From the NCBI GenBank assembly GCA_029945425.1, contig JAQSDV010000004.1, positions 1,040,991 through 1,104,990 on the forward strand: a stretch of DNA of 64,000 bases, given 5' to 3'. The translations under genes were made by a program, and so were the position numbers. This stretch comes from a bacterium (GTDB lineage Bacteria; Pseudomonadota; Alphaproteobacteria; Micavibrionales; UBA2020). Below are positions 45,601 to 55,651 of the stretch, piece by piece (position 1 is the stretch's first letter; every line of letters begins with the position of its first letter). The notes under the pieces were generated by a model that was not told where the DNA came from, did not search any database, and saw nothing but the letters and a program-made list of their open reading frames with translations.

Positions 45601-46914
45601 ATGACGTCTTCACCGGACAAAACCGTTGCCGATACATTCGCGGCGGCCATGCAATCGCTTGGCCTCGATACACCTGCGCCGAAAATCGCGGTCGCGGTGT
45701 CGGGCGGCGGCGACAGCCTTGCCCTGACGTTGCTGATGGATGAATGGGTGCGGGCGCGGGGCGGCCAAATGCTGGCGCTCACCGTCGATCACTGTTTGCG
45801 CGCGGGCTCTGCCGATGAAGCGAGGGCCTTGAACGCAGAGCTACAGAAACGCGGCATTTCCCACGAAATTCTCAACTGGCAGGGCGACAAGCCCGCGACG
45901 CATATTCAGGAACGCGCACGCGACATGCGCTATAAACTCCTTGCGCAAAAATGCGCCGATGCCGGTTTTGATACGCTGGCGGTCGCGCATAACGCCGAAG
46001 ACCAGATCGAAACATTCTGGATGCGCCTTGCGCATGGCAGCGGGCTTGACGGTCTCGCGGGCATGGCGGCAGTATCGCAGAAAAACGGCCTGCGTCTTGT
46101 GCGCCCGCTGCTGGGCTACACGCGCGCGGCGTTGCGCGATATCTGCACATCTTACGGCGCGGCATGGGCGGAAGACCCCTCCAACACCAATGAAAAATTC
46201 CTGCGCCCGCGTCTGCGCGCATTCGAGGATATGCTGGCAGCAGAAGGGCTGACGCCGCAGCGCCTCGCGCAAACCTTGCAAAAACTTGAAGGCGCGCGCG
46301 GTGCGTTACAATCGGTTGCGGACAAGGTGATGGCTGCTGCCGTCACGCGTTATCCCGCCGGTTACGCGACGCTCGATCCCGCCAAGCTGCTGGCCGAACA
46401 TCCCGAATTTCAACGCCGCGTGCTGTCGCAAGTCTTAAGTAATGTCGCCCCGCAGGAATACCGCACCGGCTTCGATGCGCTGGAAAATTTGCGCGCCGAT
46501 ATGTTCCGCGAAAACTTCAACGGCTCGACGGTCGCGGGCTGCGAAATTTTTCCGTCAAAAGGCGCGCTTGTTTTCTGCCGCGAACTCGCCGCATCCGCTG
46601 CGCCCGCGTTCTTGCAAAACGGCATGGTCTGGGACGGGCGGTTCAGGGTATCTGGCTATCCAACTGGCGATTCCCTGACCATCGGAGTCGCCGGCGAGGC
46701 AGGGGTTTCTATCTTAAGGAAACAGGCGGCAAGCGCACCTGCGCTGGCGCGGCTTATGGACGCTTATCCGGCCAAGATTTTGCGGGTGCTGACGGGTATC
46801 TGGCAGGGGCAAAATCTCGTTTCTGTTCCGCACCTTAACTGGATTGCGGCGGATGCGCCCAAGGGGCTCGAAACGGGGCAGATTTTACACGTCGCGCCCG
46901 TAAACATTGTTTAA
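45601..46914 (+). CDS. tilS: tRNA(Ile)-lysidine synthase
   Basis: Modifies C34 of the CAU tRNA-Ile to lysidine so it reads AUA. The 437-aa protein has the PP-loop AVSGGGDSLALTLL (SGGxDS), DHCLRAGSADEA, AHNAEDQIETFWMRL and RPLLGYTRAALRD, with a C-terminal domain that is less conserved. It sits between cpoB (23 nt gap) and ftsH (58 nt gap, with its own promoter). Confidence 0.94.
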   Translation: MTSSPDKTVADTFAAAMQSLGLDTPAPKIAVAVSGGGDSLALTLLMDEWVRARGGQMLALTVDHCLRAGSADEARALNAELQKRGISHEILNWQGDKPATHIQERARDMRYKLLAQKCADAGFDTLAVAHNAEDQIETFWMRLAHGSGLDGLAGMAAVSQKNGLRLVRPLLGYTRAALRDICTSYGAAWAEDPSNTNEKFLRPRLRAFEDMLAAEGLTPQRLAQTLQKLEGARGALQSVADKVMAAAVTRYPAGYATLDPAKLLAEHPEFQRRVLSQVLSNVAPQEYRTGFDALENLRADMFRENFNGSTVAGCEIFPSKGALVFCRELAASAAPAFLQNGMVWDGRFRVSGYPTGDSLTIGVAGEAGVSILRKQAASAPALARLMDAYPAKILRVLTGIWQGQNLVSVPHLNWIAADAPKGLETGQILHVAPVNIV

Positions 46915-46936
46915 GACTTAAGTGACACTATATAAT
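46907..46936 (+). promoter_or_regulatory. Promoter of ftsH
   Basis: A consensus -10 TATAAT (46931-46936) with TTGTTT 18 nt upstream (46907-46912), the latter within the tilS 3' end. The start would be near 46943, and GGGGAG precedes the ATG. Confidence 0.5.
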
Positions 46937-46972
46937 TGAAGTATCGGCATTTTTGAGGGATCGGGGAGTTAC

Positions 46973-48934
<1,962 letters not shown>

Positions 48935-48944
48935 GCATTTATCC

Positions 48945-49634
48945 ATGACGCTCCCCAAGGCCCGCGCCGCGCTGCGCCAGCACGCCGATGCCGTGAAGGC
49001 GAAAACCTATGCGGGTTTTTTCAAGGATCTGGCGGGCGATGAATTCCTCGGCGTCACAACGCCCTTAATGCGCAAAGTTGCGAAGGAATACCGCGACCTG
49101 CCCCATGCCGACATCAAGCCCCTGATGCATTCGCACATTCAGGATGAACGCTCGCTCGCACATTCCATTTTGCGTCTGCAGTTCGACAAGGGCGATGAAA
49201 AGCAAAAGGCGGCCGTTTACAAATTCTACATGGCGAACCGCGCCGGCATCCGGCAATGGAACGGCGTCGATGACAGCGCGCCCTATATCGTCGGGCCTTA
49301 CTTGTGGGAACGCGACCGTGCGGTGCTGTACAAAATGGCGAAGGCAAAATCCCTCTGGGACCGCCGCATCGCCATCGTCACGACCTGGCATTTCATCCGC
49401 AATGGGCAGCTGGACGATGTTTATGCGCTGTCCGAACAACTGCTTTCCGACCGCGAAGACCTGATCCACAAGGCGACCGGCTGGATGCTGCGCGAAGCGG
49501 GCAAGAAAGACATGAAACGCCTCAAGGCATTCCTGAAAAAACACCACGCGAAAATGCCCCGCACGATGCTCCGCTACGCCATCGAGAAATTCCCCGAAAA
49601 AGAGCGCAAGGCGGCGCTCGGCGGCCAGTTTTAA
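48945..49634 (+). CDS. AlkD-like DNA alkylation repair protein
   Basis: HEAT-repeat DNA glycosylase family that removes bulky or cationic alkylated bases. The 229-aa protein has LGVTTPLMRKVAKEYRDLP, SLAHSILRLQF, the active-site region LWDRRIAIVTTWHFIRNGQ and LIHKATGWMLREAGKKD, with RTMLRYAIEKFPEKERK. ATG 48945 is the start; the open frame extends back into ftsH but without family similarity. It may be carried on the ftsH transcript. Confidence 0.88.
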   Translation: MTLPKARAALRQHADAVKAKTYAGFFKDLAGDEFLGVTTPLMRKVAKEYRDLPHADIKPLMHSHIQDERSLAHSILRLQFDKGDEKQKAAVYKFYMANRAGIRQWNGVDDSAPYIVGPYLWERDRAVLYKMAKAKSLWDRRIAIVTTWHFIRNGQLDDVYALSEQLLSDREDLIHKATGWMLREAGKKDMKRLKAFLKKHHAKMPRTMLRYAIEKFPEKERKAALGGQF

Positions 49635-49663
49635 TCAATATATGTAAATCAAAACGCAAGAAT

Positions 49664-49687
49664 CCGTCAATTTACCAGAATTGACGG
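49664..49687. repeat. Perfect 9-bp inverted repeat overlapping a -35 element
   Basis: CCGTCAATT (49664-49672) and AATTGACGG (49679-49687) with a 6-nt loop. The right arm contains the TTGACG -35 of the next promoter, so the repeat could be an operator; it has no T-run and is a poor terminator. Confidence 0.6.
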
Positions 49688-49709
49688 CAAGATGCTTCTG
49701 GCCTAAAAA
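49681..49709 (+). promoter_or_regulatory. Promoter of the ankyrin pair
   Basis: TTGACG (49681-49686), 17-nt spacer, TAAAAA (49704-49709). Start expected near 49716, before the leader ORF at 49746. Confidence 0.55.
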
Positions 49710-49745
49710 TAAACCTCGTTCACATTGTTGTCCCGAAGGCTGGCC

Positions 49746-49799
49746 ATGAGCAAAAATCTCGCCTGCATTTCCCGCATCCTCCGCACCGGAGGAGGATAG
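49746..49799 (+). CDS. Candidate 17-aa leader ORF before ankyrin protein 3
   Basis: Reads MSKNLACISRILRTGGG and stops at TAG 49797-49799, three bases before the GTG of the ankyrin gene. GAAGG lies 6 nt before its ATG. Its last three Gly codons are the ribosome binding site of the ankyrin gene, so a ribosome finishing here would be well placed to restart. No codon bias to one amino acid is seen. Confidence 0.45.
   Translation: MSKNLACISRILRTGGG
49778..49792 (+). promoter_or_regulatory. Hairpin over the ribosome binding site of ankyrin protein 3
   Basis: CCTCCG-CAC-CGGAGG is a perfect 6-bp stem with a 3-nt loop. The right arm holds the GGAGG of the GGAGGAGG site at 49788-49795. Ribosomes translating the leader ORF would melt it. 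Confidence 0.5.
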
Positions 49800-49802
49800 G
49801 CC

Positions 49803-50681
49803 GTGGCATTCACGCAAAAGGGCAAAATCCTCAACGCCGTGCGCGACAACGACATCAAGTCGGTCACGCGCCTGCTGGATAAAGGCTACAACGCCAACAC
49901 TGCGTATTGGGATGGCGACAGCGCGCTTCTGATGGCGGTCTTTCTGGGGCGCACGGAAATTGTCGAACTGCTGGTCGCGCGCGGCGCAGACCCCTTCGGC
50001 CAGCATCACCACGATCCGATGACGACCGGCATCTGGCAGACGCTGCTGCATGTAGCATCGGCCAACGGGCATGCAAAGATTGTGGATTTCCTGCTGGAAG
50101 GCGACAAATACGACAAGGCGCTGATCAACCGCATCGACAACAACCGCAACACCGCGCTGCATCTGGCGGCGGGCGGCGGTCATCTGGAGATTGTGAAGAC
50201 GCTGCTGGCGCATGGTTTCGATCCTGCGCTGACCGGCGCGAATGGCAAAAAAGCGGTCGGATTTGCCTATCAGGGCAAACATGCGGGCGTGGTCGAATTG
50301 CTGGAGGCGGTGAAAAAACCTGTCGCCGCCGCGCTGCCGTCACTTCCCGTGGCCGCACCGGTTGCGCCTGCGGAAAGCGACTGGAAATTGCTGAACCCCG
50401 ACACGGTCGCGAAAGTCTGCGATGTCGGCGGCGTCGGTTACAAAATCACCGATGTGTTCAATTTCGCGAGCGGCGAGCGCATCCGCATCGTCAACAACCT
50501 GAAGACAAAAGCCGACCATATCGAATCCACGCCGTTTGACAAACTGTCCGACCAGCGCCAGCTGGACGAAGCGCGGGGCGCGCTGGAATCGCTGGGCGGG
50601 CATGTGACGTCGCCGCATGCCGACAAGACGAAGAAAAGGGCGCGCCTGCTGCAGCCGCCGCCGAAAGACGCAAAGCCATGA
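49803..50681 (+). CDS. Ankyrin-repeat protein 3 with shared C-terminal domain
   Basis: A 292-aa protein. Ankyrin repeats cover residues 1-165 (ILNAVRDNDIKSVTRLLDKG, LLMAVFLGRTEIVELLVARG, LLHVASANGHAKIVDFLLEG, ALHLAAGGGHLEIVKTLLAHG). A Pro/Ala linker leads to a C-terminal domain (about 195-270) with GYKITDVFNFASGERIRIVN, NLKTKADHIE, FDKLSDQRQLDEARGALE and GG, found also in ankyrin protein 4. The start is GTG 49803 with GGAGGAGG 7 nt before. The stop overlaps the next gene by 4 nt. Confidence 0.8.
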   Translation: MAFTQKGKILNAVRDNDIKSVTRLLDKGYNANTAYWDGDSALLMAVFLGRTEIVELLVARGADPFGQHHHDPMTTGIWQTLLHVASANGHAKIVDFLLEGDKYDKALINRIDNNRNTALHLAAGGGHLEIVKTLLAHGFDPALTGANGKKAVGFAYQGKHAGVVELLEAVKKPVAAALPSLPVAAPVAPAESDWKLLNPDTVAKVCDVGGVGYKITDVFNFASGERIRIVNNLKTKADHIESTPFDKLSDQRQLDEARGALESLGGHVTSPHADKTKKRARLLQPPPKDAKP

Positions 50682-51508
50682 TGTTCAAGAAATCAAAACT
50701 CTCCAACGCCATTTCCGAGGGCGACATCGCCCGCATGAACGAAGTGCTGGCGCAGGGCATCGACCCCGATTACGAGGATGATTACGGCCGCAGTTTTCTG
50801 TGGTTCGCGGTCAACCGCGGCAACCTTGCCGCCGTGCGGGCGCTGGTCGATGCGGGCGCGACCGTGACGGCCGCCAGCAAATATAACGGCACGCTGCTGC
50901 AAGCGGCGGCGCGCAAGGGCAGCGTCGAAATTGCGGCATACCTGCTGGATAAAAACCCGAAATTGCTGGAGAGCCGCGACCGCGACGGCAACACCGCGCT
51001 GCATACGGCGGCGGAAACGGGCTATCCCGACCTTGTCGCGTTCCTGATCGAAAAGGGGCTGGATGCGAACGCGAAGAATTTCAACAACCGCTCGCCCTTG
51101 TCGCTCGCGCAGAAAAACAACCATGCGGAAGTGTCCGACCTGCTGAAACCCTACACGCCCGCGCGTATGCGCCTGATGCCAGCGCTCGACCCCGCGCCGG
51201 TGCAGGTCGAAGAAGTTGCGCCACTGTCGGATGAATGGCGCAAGCTGCCGGGGGAGCGCATCGCGCATGTGGCGGTGGAAGACGCGATCGGATACCGCAT
51301 CACCGAAATTTTCAATTTCTCCGCGCGGGAAAAAACCACGCTCTACCGCAACCTTGAATCGAATGCCGAAACGGTGGAAACCCGCGGCTTCGACGCCATC
51401 GGCGACAAGACGCCGATCGAGCAGGCGCTGGAACAACTCCGCAAGCGCGGCGGCATTTCCGAACCGTCGAGCGTGACGGGTTTCGAGAAGAAAAAGCTCA
51501 GCCCGTAA
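50678..51508 (+). CDS. Ankyrin-repeat protein 4 with shared C-terminal domain
   Basis: A 276-aa protein. Ankyrin repeats fill residues 6-155 (LSNAISEGDIARMNEVLAQG, FLWFAVNRGNLAAVRALVDAG, LLQAAARKGSVEIAAYLLDK, ALHTAAETGYPDLVAFLIEKG). Residues about 185-262 match the C-terminal domain of ankyrin protein 3: GYRITEIFNFSAREKTTLYR, NLESNAETVE, FDAIGDKTPIEQALEQL, RGG. This domain is not one I can name. The ATG overlaps the preceding TGA, so the two proteins are made together. No signal peptide or membrane segment. Confidence 0.8.
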   Translation: MMFKKSKLSNAISEGDIARMNEVLAQGIDPDYEDDYGRSFLWFAVNRGNLAAVRALVDAGATVTAASKYNGTLLQAAARKGSVEIAAYLLDKNPKLLESRDRDGNTALHTAAETGYPDLVAFLIEKGLDANAKNFNNRSPLSLAQKNNHAEVSDLLKPYTPARMRLMPALDPAPVQVEEVAPLSDEWRKLPGERIAHVAVEDAIGYRITEIFNFSAREKTTLYRNLESNAETVETRGFDAIGDKTPIEQALEQLRKRGGISEPSSVTGFEKKKLSP

Positions 51509-51515
51509 GACTCCC

Positions 51516-51609
51516 CCTCACCCTAACCCTCTCCCGCAAGGGCGGGAGCGGGGATTATTGCGCGCATCTTCCCCCTCTCCTGCACTTGCGGGAGAGGGTC
51601 GGGGTGAGG
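51516..51609. repeat. Palindromic repeat element (REP-like)
   Basis: Two 25-nt arms (51516-51540 and 51585-51609) are inverted copies with 2 mismatches, CCTCACCCTAACCCTCTCCC type, and a smaller hairpin CTCCCGC / GCGGGAG sits inside the left part. Such GC-rich palindromes recur in many proteobacterial genomes between convergent genes. I see no second copy in the window. The rest of 51610-51766 is A/T-rich with no signal. Confidence 0.75.
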
Positions 51610-51766
51610 TGCGTGTAGAAACCCCAACCCGATCAATACCATATCAACATTTAATTGCGTATTTCGCATTACTGTGCTATTGTAAAATAGCGACGGTTAT
51701 TGAACATTGTGAAAGTTAGAAACAAAACTGCCCCGGCAGCAGCCAAATGCCGGAACCGCCAAAGCG

Positions 51767-53038
51767 TCAGGGCTTCGGCGGAAGGGGCGTTTTCGGTTTC
51801 GCGAAATCCAGCGCGCGGGCGATTTCTTTCGGCATCGGGGGCGGGGTAACACCCATGTTGCGGTCGCCGTCATCCGATAGCAGCCAGTTATACACCGCCG
51901 CATGAATCGCTTTCGCGCCGGGCGGGGCGAAAGCGCCACCCGCATCCTTGTCGGTGTTATACACCAGCACCGTGCGGCCGCCCACATCGCGCGCAAAGGG
52001 CACAACGCCGTTCAGCCCCAGCATTTTGCCGATGTCATCGGCCTTGTATTCGAAATTCGCATGCAGCACGGGATAATCGCCCAGCGTCGGGTGCTTCGGC
52101 ACGGCGTCCAGCAGCGCCGCCAGTTTTTTGCCCGCCTCCGTATCGCGGCGGGGCTTCACCTTGTACTCGCTGCCATGTTCGGGTTTCAGCGTGTAGGCTT
52201 CGTTTGATTCCAGTTTCACGGCCTTGCCGCCATCCATGAAATTCACTTTGCCTTCCATGCGCACGCTTAACAGCATCTCGACGGTTTTGACGCCGCCGCC
52301 GTAGCGGTAACTGACGCTGGCGCGCAGATTTTCGCCTTCGGGCAGCTTTTCCAGCAGTTTCGGGATCTCGCGCTCCGCAATGCGCGTGATTTCCTCGCGC
52401 ACCGCATCGGCGGCGGCGGTGAATTCTTTTTCGCGGCGGCGCATATCGACAACGGCGTCCAGGCTCTCGCCACCCGCCACGAACACGCGCTGGGTATGCG
52501 TCTTTTTCAAATCTTCCTGCAGCCACGGATTGGCGCCGGGGTTGTAATCGGCGGGCAGGTCGGTGCCCGATTTTTCCTTCGACACCAGCGGCGCATTGCC
52601 CAGCCAGCCGCCCGCGAACAGCAGGTCACCGATTTGCGCTTCTTTTTTGCCGGTGAGCATCACGCCATCCTGCGGCGTAAAATGATCGCCCTTGTAATCG
52701 ACCGGGGCGTACATGAAATAGCGCGGCTCCCGCTCGGGCGACGAAAAAATCTGCGGGAAATGTTCATAGGCGCGCGGCCATGTGTCCTTGCCGTGATTGA
52801 CCTGCACCGACGGGCTGCTGAGCCCCGTCGCCGCCAGCAATTCGGGCGCTTCGTTTTCAAGGCGCTTTTGCAGGTTGGTGTAGAACGCGTTCCAGCTGTC
52901 GCGGATCTCGCCCATCATGCCCGATTGTTTCGGCGTGACGGTTTCCAGCTCTTTGCGGATTTCCCATTCAAGGCGCAGCGCGGCAGAGAGGGATTCACCC
53001 GTCAGTTCAAAAAGCACTTGTCCGTTGTTTTCCGCCAT
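51767..53038 (-). CDS. Uncharacterised 423-aa protein
   Basis: No family recognised. The protein is soluble, with no signal peptide or membrane segment. The N-terminal 60 residues are helical and charged; a middle part (about 205-235) has a coiled-coil-like MRRREKEFTAAADAVREEI; the later part has many short strands (YRYGGGVKTVEMLLSVRMEG, VGGRTVLVYNTDKDAGG), and the tail is Pro/Lys-rich. Codon use is that of the neighbours. It converges with the ankyrin pair across the palindromic repeat and runs divergently from glmM. It may be a substrate-binding or structural protein; this is guesswork. Confidence 0.6.
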   Translation of the reverse strand: MAENNGQVLFELTGESLSAALRLEWEIRKELETVTPKQSGMMGEIRDSWNAFYTNLQKRLENEAPELLAATGLSSPSVQVNHGKDTWPRAYEHFPQIFSSPEREPRYFMYAPVDYKGDHFTPQDGVMLTGKKEAQIGDLLFAGGWLGNAPLVSKEKSGTDLPADYNPGANPWLQEDLKKTHTQRVFVAGGESLDAVVDMRRREKEFTAAADAVREEITRIAEREIPKLLEKLPEGENLRASVSYRYGGGVKTVEMLLSVRMEGKVNFMDGGKAVKLESNEAYTLKPEHGSEYKVKPRRDTEAGKKLAALLDAVPKHPTLGDYPVLHANFEYKADDIGKMLGLNGVVPFARDVGGRTVLVYNTDKDAGGAFAPPGAKAIHAAVYNWLLSDDGDRNMGVTPPPMPKEIARALDFAKPKTPLPPKP

Positions 53039-53258
53039 CGCGACCTCGTGGTTTGGTATTCATAATCTTGATGCCCTGATTTATAGCGCGGGCGGCGGGC
53101 GTTTTCCAGAGGATATGACGGGGTTGTAATGAAGCGTCAGCAAAAGTGACCGCTTTCAACGGCTTTGCGGCGAATTTATGAAAACTGGGCTGCCTTCGTT
53201 CCTTGGCTTGCCCCCCGCGATTCTGTAACTTGGGGAACAGCAGGAGACTTGGAACAAC

Positions 53259-54617
53259 ATGACACGCAAATTTTTCGGCACCGACGGCATCCGCGGCAAG
53301 GCCAATATCGAACCCATCACGGTCGAAACGATGACCAAGGTTGCGATGGCGACGGCGGCCGAACTCCGCCGCGGCAATCACCGCCACCGCGTCGTGATCG
53401 GGAAAGATACGCGCCTGTCCGGTTACCTGCTGGAACCCGCGCTGACCGCCGGATTTATTTCGATGGGCATGGATGTGATGCTGCTGGGCCCGATGCCGAC
53501 GCCGGCGGTTGCGATGCTGACGCGCTCGCTGCGCTGCGACCTTGGCGTGATGATCTCCGCCTCCCACAATCCCTATCAGGATAACGGCATTAAATTTTTC
53601 GGCGCGGACGGTTACAAGCTGACCGATGATATCGAACTGGCGATTGAAGCGCGCCTTGATTCCGACCTCTCGAAGCTGCGCGTCGGCCCGACGGAGCTGG
53701 GACGCGCCAGCCGTCTTGATGACGAACGCGGCCGTTACATCGAATTCGTGAAGAACACGTTTCCAAAAGGCTTACGCCTTGATGGCCTGAAAATCGTGGT
53801 CGATTGCGCGCATGGCGCGGCGTACAAGGTTGCGCCCCGCGTGCTGTGGGAACTGGGCGCGGAGGTGATCGCGCTGGGCGTATCGCCCGACGGCACGAAC
53901 ATCAACAAGGATTGCGGCGCAACCGCGCCCGAAGCGATGCAGTCCGCCGTCGTGAAGCACGGCGCGCATCTGGGCATTGCGCTGGACGGTGACGCCGACC
54001 GCCTGATCATGTGCGATGAAAACGGCAAGGTGATCGACGGCGACCAGATCATGGCGTTGATCGCGCGCGCATGGCACCAGTCCGGCCAGCTGAAGGGCGA
54101 CGGGGTTGTGGCGACCGTGATGTCGAATCTGGGCTTCGAGCGGTTCCTGAAAACCCTCGCGCTGTCCCTGAAACGCATGCCGGTCGGCGACCGTTATGTG
54201 GTCGATCATATGCGCACGAATGATTACAACCTCGGCGGCGAACAATCGGGCCATATCATCCTTGGCGATTACGGCACGACCGGCGACGGCCTTATTGCCG
54301 CGCTGCAGGTGCTGGCCGTGATCCAGCAGCAGGACAAACCGGTCAGCGAAGCGGGGCGCGTTTTCGCGCCCGTGCCGCAACTGCTGAAAAACGTGCGCTA
54401 TAAAAACGCTGCCATATCGCTCGACAACGAATTCCTGCAAAAAGCGATCCGCAACGCGGAAACGCGCCTTGGCGCGGGCGGGCGTTTGCTGATCCGTAAA
54501 TCGGGGACGGAGCCGCTGATCCGCGTGATGGCGGAGGGCGATGACGAAAGCCTGATTACCTCTGTCGTGCATGACCTTTGCAGTTCGGTCGAAGATCTCG
54601 ACCGCCAGAAAGTCTGA
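53259..54617 (+). CDS. glmM: Phosphoglucosamine mutase
   Basis: Interconverts glucosamine-6-P and glucosamine-1-P for UDP-GlcNAc. The 452-aa protein has FGTDGIRG, the phospho-Ser S102 in [15 protein letters not shown] (same position as in E. coli), the metal loop [16 protein letters not shown] and the C-terminal [25 protein letters not shown] precedes the ATG. nadK starts 4 nt later. Confidence 0.97.
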   Translation: MTRKFFGTDGIRGKANIEPITVETMTKVAMATAAELRRGNHRHRVVIGKDTRLSGYLLEPALTAGFISMGMDVMLLGPMPTPAVAMLTRSLRCDLGVMISASHNPYQDNGIKFFGADGYKLTDDIELAIEARLDSDLSKLRVGPTELGRASRLDDERGRYIEFVKNTFPKGLRLDGLKIVVDCAHGAAYKVAPRVLWELGAEVIALGVSPDGTNINKDCGATAPEAMQSAVVKHGAHLGIALDGDADRLIMCDENGKVIDGDQIMALIARAWHQSGQLKGDGVVATVMSNLGFERFLKTLALSLKRMPVGDRYVVDHMRTNDYNLGGEQSGHIILGDYGTTGDGLIAALQVLAVIQQQDKPVSEAGRVFAPVPQLLKNVRYKNAAISLDNEFLQKAIRNAETRLGAGGRLLIRKSGTEPLIRVMAEGDDESLITSVVHDLCSSVEDLDRQKV

Positions 54618-54621
54618 TCCC

Positions 54622-55380
54622 ATGAAACCCTGTTTCTTCGCCGCCGAAACCCATGGCGCGCAGGAAGCGCGGGCGAAACTGTCCGCCGCTTATGGGCAGA
54701 CACCGATCGAGGACGCCGATGTGATCGTGGCGCTGGGCGGTGACGGGTCGATGCTGCGCGCGCTGCATGAAGGCATCCGGCTGAAGAAACCCGTTTACGG
54801 CATGAACCGCGGCTCGGTCGGTTTTTTGCTGAATGAATATTCCGATAAAAACCTGATGCAGCGGCTGGAACGTGCGCAGATTGTGAAACTCAACCCCTTG
54901 CGCATGAAGGTCACGACGATGACCGGTGGCGTGCAGGATGCGCTCGCAATCAACGAAGTCTCGCTGCTCCGCGAAACGCGGCAGGCGGCGAAACTGAAAG
55001 TCACGATTGACGGCGTGGTGCGCCTTGATGAACTGATCTGCGACGGTATTATTTTTTCCACGCCGGCAGGCTCGACCGCCTATAACCTTTCCGCCCACGG
55101 GCCGATCATTCCGTTATCGGCGGGCATCCTTGCGCTCACCCCCATCAGCGCCTTCCGCCCGCGTCGCTGGCGCGGCGCGCTGCTGCCGCAAACGACGCGC
55201 CTGAAACTCACCATCATGGAAGCACGCAACCGCCCCGTTTCCGCTGTCGCCGACTTCACCGAAATCCGCGACGTGGAAACGGTCGAGGTCTGGCAGGACA
55301 CCTCCGTTGAAATTTCCCTGCTGTTCGACCCCGAAATGAACCTCGACGAGCGGATGATTAAAGAGCAGTTCATGCCGTAA
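54622..55380 (+). CDS. nadK: NAD kinase
   Basis: Makes NADP+ from NAD+ and ATP. The 252-aa protein has [15 protein letters not shown] (GGDG 39-42), [24 protein letters not shown] (NE motif), and [19 protein letters not shown]. The segment [18 protein letters not shown] is the alphaproteobacterial form. ATG 54622 is the first start after glmM. The open frame extends back into glmM without similarity. Confidence 0.95.
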   Translation: MKPCFFAAETHGAQEARAKLSAAYGQTPIEDADVIVALGGDGSMLRALHEGIRLKKPVYGMNRGSVGFLLNEYSDKNLMQRLERAQIVKLNPLRMKVTTMTGGVQDALAINEVSLLRETRQAAKLKVTIDGVVRLDELICDGIIFSTPAGSTAYNLSAHGPIIPLSAGILALTPISAFRPRRWRGALLPQTTRLKLTIMEARNRPVSAVADFTEIRDVETVEVWQDTSVEISLLFDPEMNLDERMIKEQFMP

Positions 55381-55398
55381 CCCGCATTTTCGCGCGGG
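55381..55398 (+). terminator. Possible weak terminator after nadK
   Basis: CCCGC / GCGGG stem with an 8-nt loop, starting right after the TAA and followed by an A/T-rich tail without a full T-run. Confidence 0.35.
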
Positions 55399-55452
55399 TA
55401 ATTTAGTTTCGCCTTTACCAGATTCATCGCAATAAAACCGCGCGGCTTTGTT

Positions 55453-55481
55453 TTGACGGAATCTGGAATGTTATGGCATCC
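55453..55481 (+). promoter_or_regulatory. Promoter of leader unit A, with GANTC
   Basis: TTGACG (55453-55458) is followed at once by GAATC (55459-55463). GGCAT lies 22 nt after the first T of the -35, and the leader ATG 37 nt after it. The same spacing and words occur at 57069 (unit B). The -10 itself (GCATCC) is weak. Confidence 0.5.
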
Positions 55482-55489
55482 TGTTTGCC

Positions 55490-55549
55490 ATGAACACCAC
55501 GTCGCAAATCGCTGTGACCTATTTTGCTTACGCCTATTTTGGCGGATAA
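55490..55549 (+). CDS. Tyr/Phe-rich leader peptide of ligase-like gene A
   Basis: The 19-aa peptide MNTTSQIAVTYFAYAYFGG has five aromatic residues (Y-F-A-Y-A-Y-F) in the last nine. Its ATG falls at about +1 of the promoter, so the mRNA would be leaderless, as described for alphaproteobacterial trpL. The stop TAA is in the loop of a hairpin (55540-55557). The combination is that of an attenuator leader reading Tyr/Phe tRNA charging. Confidence 0.6.
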   Translation: MNTTSQIAVTYFAYAYFGG

Positions 55550-55557
55550 GCCCGCCA
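55540..55557 (+). promoter_or_regulatory. Hairpin over the stop codon of leader A
   Basis: TGGCGG / CCGCCA, 6 bp, loop ATAAGC containing the TAA. A second hairpin, GGGGC / GCCCC (55572-55586), follows 14 nt later. Neither ends in a T-run, so the effect could be on transcription or translation. Confidence 0.5.
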
Positions 55558-55651
55558 TATCATTTGTACTTGGGGCCTAGAGCCCCTCAATCCCCAGATA
55601 ACCGAAATACCATCACCCCCGCGCAAGCGAAGGGCCAAAGGACACGTAATC

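Noticed and set aside
46919..46936. Sequence resembling a phage SP6 promoter (GTGACACTATA) before ftsH
   Set aside because: The last positions differ, no phage genes are near, and a normal sigma-70 -10 (TATAAT) explains the site.
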